A stretch of DNA of 64,000 nucleotides, from assembly GCA_002633005.1 (NCBI GenBank), contig NMRA01000065.1, positions 673,066 to 737,065 of the forward strand. Reading direction: 5' to 3'. The DNA comes from Phoronis australis (lineage: Eukaryota; Phoronida; Phoronidae). A program made the position numbers and the translations under genes. Under the pieces are notes generated by a model. That model was not told the origin of the DNA. It did not search any database and saw only the letters and a program-made list of their open reading frames with translations. Positions 48,601 through 57,941 of the stretch are shown here, piece by piece; within the stretch, counting starts at the first letter, position 1; each line of letters opens with the position of its first letter.

Positions 48601-50876
48601 GACAAATAAAAATGTAACTGAATGCAATTAATAATTATTGCATTTTGAACAACTCGCAAAAGTTGACAAAAATCAGATTGCGCAGAAGAATAGCGGCGGG
48701 ATTAGGATGCCGAAAGGGGCGGAAGGGGCTCAACTACAAATTTTGAGTAAAAATTCCGCGTAAGCCCAACAAACGGCGTTTTATTTTTGCCCGGGACCAC
48801 TGTGCCCCTCTTCCCTAAATCCGCCTATACATTCATCTTTGCAAAAGCAGAACTTAAATCCCAAACCTCTCTTTCAACAGCATCTGAAAGAAAACATAAC
48901 CAACCTTTGGCTTAATAATTACATGGGACATGTCTTCATTGCCTTAACATATAGGCCAATGAAGTCTAACAAGCTGGTGTTTGTTTCTTGAAAGTGACTA
49001 AGAATCAAGACAGAAGTTTGGTCTGATCCTCCCACTTCACAATCACTGAAAAGGTTCAGTCAAGTAATATGAGAGCAGCAGCCATATGGCAATGATCTCA
49101 GTAACGTTCGTATTTTCAGAGACTGCACTTTTGCTCAATTGAGATTTCGTACACTTTGTTCAGAAATAGCGACGTGGAGGGCAAGACCAGTTTTACTTAA
49201 GTCTTATTTTAATAAGACTTAAGTAAAAAGTGTCTTTTTTCGAATTGGATCGACATATTCTTTGCTTCGATAGAAATTGGTTTTTGCCATCAAAATGAGT
49301 CAAAAGATCGCGGTCTCGTCGAGGAAGGGCTGGTCGGGACTAATCCGTCAAAATTGAAGCCATGTTGACCCTCTTTTACTTTCCGAGTCTCAAAATGGTC
49401 TGTCTGGGTATGGATGGCATTTTTATCGTGGTGTGGAAAGGTTCGAGACAGGTGTCTTTTTCATGGAAAGCGTTTGGTCGTGTGGCGCTCCGCAGAACTA
49501 TTTCTGAAAAGTAAATAAATCGCAAAAATACAGTCTCTGAGAATATACACATTATTAGCTGTTAGTTACTGAGCTAATGTCTATAAGTTATTTTTTGATT
49601 GTAATACCCTCATAATTACATGGCTGAACAATTAGTCACCAATTGTGAAGTGGCAGCGTAAGGCCAAATTTATGTCTTCCGTCACTTTCTTGAAACGAAT
49701 CCGAGGTGTATAATTTGCGTTCCCGGAAATAAGTAAAGAGGAAGAGGTAAGTTTTTATTCAAACGTGTCTTAAAGAACCAAAGGTTCGAACTCAATATAT
49801 TTTAATTGCCTCTGACGTAATTAATTAGGGGCCCAGCTAATTTTAGCCATAACTGAAAGTACGCTGTGAGTGGCTGATGTAGAAGACCACCCAATAATGA
49901 TCCCGCTTCGTACTCTACTCGAATAAGTACCTGTAAGTGTATCTTCTTTCCATGAAATTCAGAAAATCGAATTTTTATTGGTGCATGTAGATGTTGGAAA
50001 ATGTGTTTACAGCTCATATCAGTAAATGTTTTGCGCTTGTCAGAAATGGACCGATTTAAAAAAATTCAAATACGCGAAGTCTGTCAGATTGTTCCCAGCT
50101 TCTGTTAGCGGCTGGAGTAGGTTTGTCCTAAGAAGTTGAATGAAGACCATATGTTTGGGACACTACTTTGAGATGTTACACAACTGAACGTTGATCTTTA
50201 TTTTAGTAAATCTTTAATTACACAAAATAGCGATTATACGTTGCAATCCGAACACAGAAACCACTTTCCTGAAATAGCTAGAACACCAAAGCTTACAAAC
50301 GCCTGCATGACGTTAGCGATAGTCACACTTAACAAAATCACAATTCGTGAAAGTTGTCTTGGCCAGTATGCAGTATTTTGGCGTGGAAAGTTCAGAGAAG
50401 TGTAGAAAATCCAGGACTATTTAGAAAGTATAAAGAACCATACTGGCTCTTTTGTTCAAATGAAGATTTATGACCAAGTCACGCGAAAGATGGATACGCG
50501 CTAATATGAACTGCAAAAGAAATTTATAATTATTGACAAAGGCTGCATTTGAGTCGCTTCGCTGGTTCTGCACCTGGTTGCACCTGCTAAGACGTATCTA
50601 AGTCTCGATGACGACTTCCGGTATATAGACCAATCTGCTGCCCGTTCTGTATGAAACAAGTGCAATGACTGTAAAACCGCTCTGAGGTGGTGGCGTTTTA
50701 CAACTATTATTAAAATTTCTTGGTCTATTTACACCGAACTCTTGTCTGTTTACATTGTCACGACGTTTCGTCCTCACCGTAGCGTCCACCAAATAGGCAA
50801 CTGTCTCAGAGAAAAGCTTCAGAATTCCCATTTTTAAATCGTTGCTCGCACTCATAGTTGAAAATATAACAGACAT
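33536..50876 (-). CDS. alpha-hairpin-repeat protein with dynein-stalk-like C-terminal domain
   Basis: Twelve minus-strand exons join in phase to 2928 nt, 975 aa: 50876-50778, 47773-47590, 45128-44199, 43031-42846, 41792-41610, 41143-40964, 40440-40255, 39918-39736, 36734-36549, 36380-36100, 34630-34436 and 33670-33536. After a 33-residue start come about 12 repeats of 60-62 residues, each two helices around a loop: a first helix ending YExFLxxN, a loop with RP or KP, and a second helix LxEAxxxI. The C-terminal part resembles the outer stalk and microtubule-binding head of dynein heavy chain, without any AAA motor. No signal peptide. The protein is probably cytosolic or cytoskeletal by inference. 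I recognise no named family. Weakest parts are the last exon and the possibility of missed exons beside the N at 38340. Confidence 0.75.
33859..33919 (-). CDS. weak candidate exon, possible alternative continuation
   Basis: Possible acceptor TACTTTCACGAG and donor GTAACG. It would encode SDIALESVTAARARKLLQTL after the stalk-like exon in phase 0, but it exits in phase 1 and does not join the terminal exon in frame. Kept only as an alternative ending. Confidence 0.2.
34244..34380. repeat. dispersed repeat C, copy 1
   Basis: TTTCGAATCCGCAATTTTAG, CAACCCCAATAAA, TTTTGAAACGTTTTC, GTGATGGTTxCGA and ACTACGAGTC recur in the same order at 53422-53582, and in more diverged form at 63175-63280. Confidence 0.55.
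34436..34630 (-). CDS. exon: second half of dynein-stalk-like domain
   Basis: Acceptor ATTTCACGCAG, donor GTGAGT, phase 0 to 0, 65 codons. It starts SWEMCQKLF, followed by LFNRLKSFEINDVDPGIAAR and a stretch ending SVGACYFYQW. The order W, KxL, LxxFxxNDV, Sx(A/V)xxxxxW parallels the head of the dynein heavy chain stalk. The conserved valine after the last Trp and the second stalk helix are not found. Confidence 0.75.
35089..35339. mobile_element. MITE family A, copy 2 (251 bp), inverted relative to copy 1
   Basis: Left end CATGCGCGCACCCAG (35089-35103), right end CTGAGTGCGCGCATG (35325-35339), 14 of 15 paired. Flanks CTTAT/CTTCT are a possible degraded 5-bp duplication. It lies in an intron of the repeat gene. 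Confidence 0.75.
36100..36380 (-). CDS. exon: degenerate repeat plus first half of dynein-stalk-like domain
   Basis: Acceptor TGTCACTGTAG, donor GTCAGT, phase 1 to 0, 281 nt. It starts with a hairpin-like KDLQKAVDNCRMKGLDMK and PEATRARDMLEALVKI. MMEIRQYKNPPPAIKDVMVA and ALLLLGDP follow, the pattern of dynein stalks (EIKS..PPxxVxxVMxAVxxLLG). Confidence 0.8.
36549..36734 (-). CDS. hairpin-repeat exon (one repeat)
   Basis: Acceptor TTCTTGTTCAG, donor GTCAGT, 186 nt, phase 1 to 1. Core AYDTFLQQHTYIRRPSLSLV then DEARELFNLI. Confidence 0.85.
36735..39735. other. 3 kb intron, no exon seen
   Basis: Contains the single N at 38340 and a C-rich tract near 39170-39195. No frame with the YExFL repeat signature was found on the minus strand. 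Confidence 0.5.
38340..38340. other. single N, likely contig join
   Basis: Isolated N inside the intron between exons 39736 and 36734 of the repeat gene. At the two other single-N sites the sequence is duplicated across the join; here I see no such overlap, so sequence (and possibly exons) may be missing. Confidence 0.8.
39736..39918 (-). CDS. hairpin-repeat exon (one repeat)
   Basis: Acceptor TCGTTTCAG, donor GTAAAA, 183 nt, phase 1 to 1. Core ALKNYDDFLRANKMEVTALL then HEGEELLGKLEA. It departs somewhat from the consensus and has two cysteines in the first helix. Confidence 0.8.
40255..40440 (-). CDS. hairpin-repeat exon (one repeat)
   Basis: Acceptor TTTCATTGAAG, donor GTATAC, 186 nt, phase 1 to 1. 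Core SELEDFLSKHGHLSRPTVLD then DAKAKLEQTRQA. Confidence 0.85.
40964..41143 (-). CDS. hairpin-repeat exon (one repeat)
   Basis: Acceptor CATTTTACAG, donor GTAAGT, 180 nt, phase 1 to 1. Core LINNYEAFVEQHSYLPNILD then KARKFFETQKEQI. Confidence 0.85.
41610..41792 (-). CDS. hairpin-repeat exon (one repeat)
   Basis: Acceptor TTGATACGCAG, donor GTAACA, 183 nt, phase 1 to 1. Core IEDYTTFLETNAFVEKPVSL then LKKAQLALEEMK. Confidence 0.85.
42846..43031 (-). CDS. hairpin-repeat exon (one repeat)
   Basis: Acceptor CGTTTTCAAG, donor GTAAGA, 186 nt, phase 1 to 1. Core YEVFTKYLDSKEESEYPFIL then EEARVRIEMEKARL. Confidence 0.85.
43032..44198. other. intron, nothing recognised
   Basis: No hairpin signature or splice-consistent exon on the minus strand. 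A plus-strand frame near 43269-43517 has no family character. Confidence 0.45.
44199..45128 (-). CDS. large exon with five hairpin repeats
   Basis: Acceptor TGCTCTTACAG, donor GTACGT after a non-consensus T, 930 nt (five times 186), phase 1 to 1. Five repeats follow without introns, with cores FEEFLMANTSFDRPDEIDKA, FEQFLQTADETLSRPAIVDE, YEQFLESNPFLSPSGLVDQA, YEQFLETNTFLPKPDVLQEA and YEEFLKANKSIVPGAVLAEA. Repeats three and four are the most alike. Acidic and heptad-like, possibly coiled coil. The only open frame above 300 codons in the window apart from a LINE. Confidence 0.93.
45170..46010. repeat. diverged tandem repeat, period about 300 bp
   Basis: GATTTTCACGCATAATTAGG (about 45232) recurs as GATTTTCATGCATAATTAGG (about 45540), and AAGGTCAT...GTGATAATTTC tracts recur near 45378 and 45690, with a weaker third near 45977. 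Intronic. Confidence 0.5.
46593..46737. mobile_element. MITE family B, copy 1
   Basis: CCTCCCGTTCAGTAGCGCTA at the left is mirrored by TAGCGTTACTGAACG at the right. The interior (CAAGACTTCGCGAG, TTACGTGAGA, ATTGCCGTGTA) matches copy 2 at 61049-61197. Confidence 0.75.
47590..47773 (-). CDS. hairpin-repeat exon (first repeat)
   Basis: Acceptor TTGTCTTTAAAG, donor GTAAGT, 184 nt, phase 0 to 1. Core VEVVEEYLLNHPNEDRPVML then DVAIGCIKTTLA. The phase-0 entry fits only the start exon at 50876-50778, not the transmembrane exon. Confidence 0.8.
49191..49228. repeat. perfect palindrome, 18-bp arms
   Basis: TTTTACTTAAGTCTTATT, two T bases, then its exact reverse complement. It could form a hairpin in single-stranded DNA or RNA. 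No transposon signature is attached to it. Confidence 0.9.
49522..49662 (+). repeat. dispersed repeat E, copy 2
   Basis: Shares both ends and the length of the repeat at 29779-29923: GCAAAAATACAGTCTCTGAG at the start and CAATTGTGAAGTGGCAG at the end. Confidence 0.6.
50778..50876 (-). CDS. proposed start exon of the repeat gene
   Basis: ATG at 50876 directly after an in-frame TGA, 33 codons, ending in phase 0 at donor GTGAGG. Encodes MSVIFSTMSASNDLKMGILK then LFSETVAYLVDAT, which runs smoothly as helix into the next exon. A second in-frame ATG lies seven codons later (50855). No signal peptide is evident. Confidence 0.6.
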
Positions 50877-50950
50877 TCATAGTTAAGTTCAGAATTCAAT
50901 GAAGAGTTTTAAATTAAAGGGATATAAACTTCAACATTTAATTAGCTCAC

Positions 50951-51134
50951 CGGAAGGCTTTTCAACAACAACGAGAGCTTGCTGGGAATCTACGAACTGT
51001 TTCCGTTTCCGCTTTAAGTAGTACAAATAAGAGTAGACGCCTATACACAAGAGTATCAAAACACCCAGAACCGGACCGAGAATGTCGTTAACGAATCCGT
51101 AGTCGGTGAAATTTGCAACAACTTCATCGACGAC
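50951..51134 (-). CDS. transmembrane exon, possibly an alternative 5' part of the repeat gene
   Basis: Acceptor TTTTGTTATAAAG, donor GTGAGC, 184 nt, phase 0 to 1. It encodes a possible N-glycosylation site (NFT), a hydrophobic span ILGPVLGVLILLCIGVYSYL and then a basic stop-transfer KRKRK, suggesting a type I single-pass orientation. It leaves in phase 1, which suits the repeat exons from 45128 onward but not the exon at 47773. It lies only 74 bases upstream of the proposed start ATG. It may be an alternative membrane-anchored amino end or belong to another gene. No upstream partner exon was found. Confidence 0.5.
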
Positions 51135-52100
51135 CTTTATAACAAAAACATAATTATAACATCAAAATGTGTCATTAGAGATCATAAAGCTTGTCCCAAT
51201 TTGAAATTTACCTCTCTATCCTTTCATACCGCGATTCTTTTCGGAACTAAGTTAACAAACTTTTCTCATTCATAGTGATAGAGGCTTTAAAACGTTTGAA
51301 ACTCTGTAGATGGTAAGAATTTCTGCAGCTTGAAATAAATATTGTAGGAGCCTTTTCAAGTTAAAGCCGCTACAAGCTTCCCGGAGAATGCCATCGCTGG
51401 TGTTTCATATTGGCGCACGTGCGAGTTTCGGTCGTAGCAAAGCCGCCGAATTTTCTGGGAACCCACAGGCTCAGAGACAAAAGTACAACAGGCAGCCTCG
51501 TTCCAGCCTCCTGCGCCCAGTCGCCTGTAATGCTGTCATGTTTCTGTCTATATTCACTTCTGATAATTGGACACTCACGTGACTTGAACAGCCTAAAAGT
51601 GTCATTCAGTTATTACGCATTCACTACAAAGTTACACCAACAGTAGGATTATTAATGCGTTGCCGTTACCCAGAGAGCACGAACATGGAATTGGAAGTAA
51701 AAGAGTTTTGTTTCCATGCCCTTGTTGGGAGGGTCATCCTTCGTAGCTAAGTTAGTCGACGTCATGCCTGTGACCCGGCAGTCATGATCCAGAAGAGATC
51801 GGAGGTGTTAAGTCTCCACATGATGCTCCACTATACAAGAGCCGGCACACTAACTGTGGGAATCGGGTCGCATACGACTTTTGAGACCTGCTATTTGGAA
51901 GCTACGACTTTAACCGTCTCTTAGCCACATCCCGTTGTTCTATGATTAAAGTTCGCACATGCGCAGATATGAATCACCTCGAAATGGTAACTGGAAGCTA
52001 CGAAAAGAACCGAGATACCAATTCCGGATGGCAATTCTTCTGATGGTTTCGGTGGCCATAACTTAGTCCTCCATGAGGAGCCTGGTGAGACGCACTACCG

Positions 52101-52176
52101 AATAAACTGAGACCTGTTTTACAGTGATCAGTGTCATTAATAAATTGAGACCTGTTTTACAGTGATCAGTGCCATT
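52101..52176. repeat. tandem duplication, 2 copies of 38 bp
   Basis: Two adjacent copies with TGAGACCTGTTTTACAGTGA, differing by two bases. Confidence 0.95.
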
Positions 52177-53421
52177 AATCAAAAGTTCTTTTTTGACGGA
52201 CGACGGCTTAATAACACCATCCTTGGAAAGATAAAGCATGCACTCACTGAAGCCACTGAAAGCTATAAAACTATGGTTTACATGTAAAGTACTGACAGGG
52301 TAATACATGCATGATACTGACACAAAGTGAAGCCCCTTGATTGGTTTAGAAAGCACTTAGAGATCGTGGACCTCCGTCTGGGTGGCATCTCGGTTCTTCT
52401 CGTGACATGAGTACGTTTAGATAGAAAGTGATAAGTCGACCTTTGGCACGTGCGCGCAAGTACAATTTACGAGCATGTTATTTCGAAGTGGTTAAGAACT
52501 TGTTTGCACAAAATGGTTGTTAAATACAATTATCAAAGGAATCATTCTAAAGATTTGTTCAATTTGGGTCGCTTTTGTTTTATGCCCACCTTACCCGTAC
52601 CATGCGCGCATGACGCAAAAGCAACAAAATTAGCAAAGATCCAATTATCTCATTTAAATGGCGAACAGACTAGCGGTCAATGTTTACCGTGGACTATCGT
52701 CTTTGATTATGACCAAACATTTCACAAACCGTGAAGAGTACCTATCCTGGGATGATCTCGCGAAGTTTAGTCAGATACACAACAAAGCCGTGCCATGTAA
52801 CAAAGTGACTTTACCTTAGGGACGTGAATTTTCTCCATTTTAACCGGTTATTGGAGTGGCTACGTCTTGATCACAGCCTATTGACTACCGGATAACGAGA
52901 TTCTCAATAGGATTGCCTTGATGCATCGCGTTACAGAAATGCATGATCTACGGAGAGAAAAGAAATAGATAAGGTATTCCCAAAACTTGAGTTTTGTTAG
53001 TCACCAGACTCCCGATGGAAACATTGTGAAGTTCTAGCAGATATGACATAACACTGTCGACACAAAGGAAATTTGGAGCCCAGGCATTTTATTACCCAAG
53101 AAGAAATTTTCTTATAAACTACACCGTAAATGTTCAAGACAAAACCAACAAGTCCTCAAATTCCCATAATTGCACAGAATGCTACATGCAAGTGGACAAG
53201 TATTTAAATAAAATTAGTTACTCAGCTACTCAGATTCAAATGTCTGAACTTTTTGTGGGTTGTATCCAGCTTTTTACGATATAATAGAGGAGGTCCAAGA
53301 AAAACGATAGGCTTCTGATGAGAATTTCCTGTTACAAACAATGAATAGAAATCGTCTATTTTTCCAGCTGTTTTGGTTTGACGCCTTGTCTACAAGAATG
53401 TCTGGACTCACTGGACCCCTC

Positions 53422-53582
53422 CTCGAATTCGCAATTTTAGGGTTGACAAACCCCAATAAACTTTGAAGTGTTTTCGCGAGTCGCCGATGGTTTCGATATT
53501 CTTTTGAAAAATCAATTCCTGATAATATGGTAATATTTGGAATATTACGAGTCCTGTATTTTTTCATTTGTGAGAAAATCAA
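53422..53582. repeat. dispersed repeat C, copy 2
   Basis: Same order of blocks as 34244-34380, including CGAATTCGCAATTTTAGGG, CAAACCCCAATAAA, CGATGGTTTCGA and ATTACGAGTCC. Confidence 0.55.
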
Positions 53583-55767
53583 CCCTTCGGGTTTATAAGC
53601 TTAAAAGTGGCTAAATTTTTTGTTGTTTGGCAGCTTAATACTGAGAACAAGCGCTATTACAACGCTTCCTGGCATATACGCTGGAGTTGTTTTGCGAAGT
53701 AATACCACCTGACCGACATTTCTGAAATAAAATTCCGGTTTAATGTTTTGATCCAAAGTAGTCTTGGATCACAGGCGCTTGAGTTTATCAGTTCCTCTAT
53801 CATTACTGACGTCATTCCCTACAAATAAAGCATAAAGGTCAGATACTAAAAATCGGTTTGCTCAGAACTTCATACTCAAATGTGCATTGAACTCTACGAA
53901 ATCAGCATTGAACAAATCTTTGAATATCTTCTTTCACTTGGTCACATTAAATTGCCCTTGAGTGGTGATTTGACGACAAGAACACCAAAATTACAAATTC
54001 AAGGACCTAATTCTGAGACGTTCATTGCAAACGGCCTTCGTAAACGGACGTTCCCGAAGTAATTCCGAAGCTCTGTTTCGCGTGCCCACGAAATAAATGA
54101 GCGCACTCCACATAATTTAATGTCAAGTTGAACACATTGAAACTCAGGTTTTGTGAGATAACGTTGTTTAGCATCGAAGAACCACGGGTTGCTGGGTATT
54201 AACGTAGATTTTCCGCCACTAAACGTGCCGTCAGACAAGAAATTTCCCGCTAAAAGCCGACAGTCCTTGTGCTTTAACCAAGAGCAGCACATAATATGAA
54301 AATCGAACAAGAGATACGTCAGTTCTTGCAATTAATTTGTAGGTTGAGTGATAAAATGAGCTATCAGAAGATCCAAGTTACACAAAAGTGGAAGACTAAT
54401 TTTAGTAACCTCAATCATTTAAATTGCGGACAAATTTCTTGACTTTGACATAGGGGTTGCTTGCTGAAGGTCGAAATTTTATCTCCAATAGGTGTACAAG
54501 GAAAATCACAAATGAAATTCGCCATGTTAAGATGATAAGTCTCATCAGAACTGTGAATATTTAAATTTGTAGCAAACGCCACTTTGTGACTTCAGGGAGA
54601 ACTGTGGGTACAAGTGTAATCAGGAAAAAGAATTTGCGGTTTTAAAGAAACCACCAGAACTGATACACTTAAAAACAAATGTGTACATATAGAAAACCCT
54701 AGTAATTCTATGTATTACGCAATCGCTATTAGGGAGTGAAATGAACAGATAATAAGAACTGTGTCTTTTTCCATTAGGGTAATGATGACATATTACCATA
54801 CTCATTTAAATCGACTACTGTATTCTCGCAAAACGAGACTCTCACGAGATTGTAATGATAGTAGTTCTCGGTTTCCAGCATTCGGGAAGGCCGGAAGTTG
54901 TTTGTAAACTAATACTTCATTTCCATATTCGCAGTTTAATGATATATAGCATCTTTAACTATTTAACCTTTTTGAATTCCGAGTTTTGCGCTTGTATTGG
55001 AAATTCGGTCGCCAATTCACCACTCACAGAGAAAATTTATTGAAATAAAGGAACTGTAAGGCTTCGGAGGTCTATGTAGTACCAGTCTGAGGGAGGTGCA
55101 GGCAGATATTATTTGGATTTGGAACAGTTGAATTCGGGAACCTAAGCTCGGCAAAATTTTAAAGTCCGACGTTTATGTTTCTTATATGGTTATGAGTCAT
55201 AGGGAAATTCGACTGTATGTGTCTTGAGTTACAATCCCCTTCAATTCAAATAAGCTGATCGTTTGAGCTAAACATGTTCAAATTTATTTCATCTCAAATA
55301 AAAATTGTTCCAGCGTTGTAATACGGAGTGACCACTAAAACATCCAGAAATATTTTCATCCAAACTTATAGTTCATATAGAATTCATCAGAATGAGTCGT
55401 ATACAAGTAAAATTTAGCTTATTATTTCAGTTTCTTAGTTCTATTGAAAATAAAATTAACGGTGAAGACAACGGAACCTAACACTTTGTACTTCTGAAAA
55501 AGTTGACGGCGTGACAAGCAGCTGTGAGATCGTACTTACAGTTTTGTGTGAATTACTGTGACGTGTTTTTGCTTTCATTTCACGTGCGTTTAACCAAATT
55601 TTGACTGCTCGCGTGCAAGAACTATTGTTTTACCACGAGTAGCCCGAAAAGGAGTGTAAACAATTCCATAATCTCGCGTCTCATTCCCTAAGCTCCAATC
55701 CTTGACCAACAAACACAAAATCTACGGTGAATTCCCCGCCCGCACCCACAAACTCCAATTACTTATA

Positions 55768-56543
55768 TTACTTTGGTGCAGAACCAGCGTCGTCACACTC
55801 GGGGAAGACCCATAGATGCTCGGCTTTCCACGTCATCAAGTCAGACAAGGTCCTTTGACTAACCACTCCGACCAACTTCCGATTACACAGTCGTCTTGCC
55901 AGGCCATGCAACCGGATATCAACACCACAGCCTCTCTCATGTCCAAACAGTTCCATTCTGTCAATTGCATCTCCATTCTCCTGTGGCCCCATCTCTCTAA
56001 GCGCTCACTCTCTCCCAATCTGGGGGCGCCCTGTATTGTACTTGTCAACTTTCTCATTTCCGGCGACCCCGGCATGCCCAGGGGAGAATATCCAAGTCAG
56101 CTTTCTCAGTCCACTATTTTGTAAATGCAGCAGCCACTCGGGTTTGAGATATCCCTTTTTGATTTTTATCAACATGCTCTGAGAGTCTGTCACAATAATT
56201 GCGCAGGTATTAGTGCTTTCCTGTAGCCATGGATGTGCCTTTTCAGCAGCAAGCTCCTCCATCTTCATACTAGATGTCGTGAGCTCATACATGTATGCCT
56301 CACCATTTTCTGCTACTATCTTGCCATCCACATTGACTACATAGCCCCATCCAGACATTTCTCCTCCTTTAACCGATCCATCAGTGTACACCACAGCATC
56401 TCCCTCACTACAATTTTCATAGACCAGCTCGAGAACTTCACTGTTAACCGCACAAGCTGCCCTCTTACGACACTCTCGGCCCATAGTAATGACAACCCTG
56501 GTGAATCTGCTAGCTGTTTTGTCATCCACCTTCACATATTCTT
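55768..56543 (-). mobile_element. RNase H domain of an older retrotransposon, downstream part
   Basis: The minus strand encodes a near-complete RNase H fold. VVYTDGSVKGG gives the first catalytic Asp, SSMKMEELAAEKA the Glu, IVTDSQSML the second Asp, and FSPGHAGVAGNEKVD the His and last Asp. A frameshift near 56000 is followed by NRKLVGVVSQRTLSDLMTWK and AEHLWVFPECDDA, a tail familiar from LINE ORF2 proteins carrying RNase H. The RT-proximal part lies at 57931-58090, split off by a later LINE insertion. Confidence 0.85.
56533..56543. repeat. target site duplication, right copy on the minus strand
   Basis: CACATATTCTT is identical to 57931-57941. Together they bracket the inserted LINE. Confidence 0.85.
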
Positions 56544-57930
56544 TCAAAGTGATATATATTTATTCATGGATACACAGAACATACAAAGAAATAATAACAA
56601 ACCCAGAAACCGCGAAGCATTATATCTGGGTTGTAAACAATCCATAAATGAAACTAATATACATAGAGGTATGTACAATTAAGTAGTATCTAAAATAAGT
56701 ATTCCAATACTTAGATAGGCTATTACAGATATATAAAAACAAAAATATGTACAGATTCATGTGGGGAAATCAGATGCAACAATATTGATAAACGGTACAT
56801 AAAAATTTACTAACGTTGCTTAGGAGGAATTCGTTGAGAACGAGGTCAAGGTTAGGACTACCATTCAATAATAATGTAACTCTAGTGGGGATATTATTAC
56901 AAGAATTGAGAGCGTTAACAATTGATTGATTTTCATTGAGTGCACGAAAGAGTGAGTCTCTCTGGTATTCGATGAGGGGACATTAAAAAATATGAGGATA
57001 CGATTGATGGACACCACATTTACAGTTTGGAGAGACATTAATAAAGTTGTGCCTGAACTTGTCAGAGTTGAGGAAAAGGCCACATCTTGATCTGTACAAT
57101 GCTATTTCGTTATCGCGTGAAAGGGAGAATTGAGTCAAGGGTGTTGAGTTATCAAAATTATGAAAAACAGTTCTAAAATTATTTTTTATACTCGTAAAAG
57201 AGTTGCTTTCCTTAACAGAGACTGGAAGAGAATTCCAGTTGTTGATGCACATCATGACTGTAGACCTTCTGAATGCCTGACTGAACGACGGAGGAATTGC
57301 ATATGGGGTGGAGAATCTCAAATCACTACGATGGCCTTGTCTAATATATAGATCAAATATTTTTTTGACAGACACGTTGTTGACATTGTTTATTACCTTG
57401 AACGTAAATGTGGTCATGTGAAGATTGCGTCGAGTAGACAGTTTGGGCCACTTGAGATTATTCAAAACCTTAACACTATTGGATCCCCTGTAAGCTCCAG
57501 TTATGAGTAAGGCGGCTTGATATTGTAACTTCTCCAAATGTTGGAGTGCACCCGTATTGGCAGACTGATATATAATATCACAATAATCAATGTGTGGAAG
57601 TACAAAGGACTTGAACAAAACTTCTAAATGTGTAGAATTCAGATGACGAGAGACAAGCTTAAGTGGGTTAATTAGTTCCTGAGTTTTTTGTACGAGCTCC
57701 CGAACGTGAGGGGTGAATGAGAGTTTTTCATCTAACAGTATACCCAGATGTCTGTGCGACTGTTTTCTAGGAATGATTTCATCATTAAGTTTAAGGTCAT
57801 AAGACGGGTCAACAAGGAAGAGAGCATTAATAGATTTGGAGAAGGTGAGGTCAACGCTTTTTTCTGGTTTAAAATTCATTCTCCATTCTTGTGACCAATA
57901 GCTGAGTTTATTTAAGTCGTGTTGAAGCTG
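56544..57930 (-). mobile_element. 5'-truncated LINE (RT thumb to 3' end) inserted in an RNase H element
   Basis: The minus-strand frame starts within the RT palm just past the expected YxDD site (LQHDLNKLSYWSQEWRMNF). It continues through the thumb (HRHLGILLDEKLSFTPHV, VLPHIDYCDIIYQSA, LEKLQYQAALLITGAYRG, NNWNSLPVSVK) to a zinc-knuckle-like end CKCG...HIF/CPL. A TAA at 56985-56983 interrupts between HIF and CPL; the frame then stays open to TGA at 56772-56770. A minus-strand AATAAA lies at 56564-56559. Flanked by an 11-bp target duplication. No RNase H of its own is seen. Confidence 0.9.
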
Positions 57931-57941
57931 CACATATTCTT
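57931..57941. repeat. target site duplication, left copy on the minus strand
   Basis: CACATATTCTT, matching 56533-56543. Confidence 0.85.

Larger units (their letters stand above)
47774..50777. other. 3 kb intron, no exon seen
   Basis: Holds a perfect palindrome (49191-49228) and dispersed repeat E (49522-49662), listed separately. It also has a short tract, CCCTAAATCCGCCTAT (near 48815), whose complement recurs near 59349. Confidence 0.5.
51135..55767. other. non-coding, few repeats
   Basis: No splice-supported exon. It holds a 38-bp direct duplication (52101-52176) and dispersed repeat C (53422-53582), listed separately. TTCGCACATGCGCAGATATG (51954-51973) is nearly repeated at 35409-35430. 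Confidence 0.4.
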
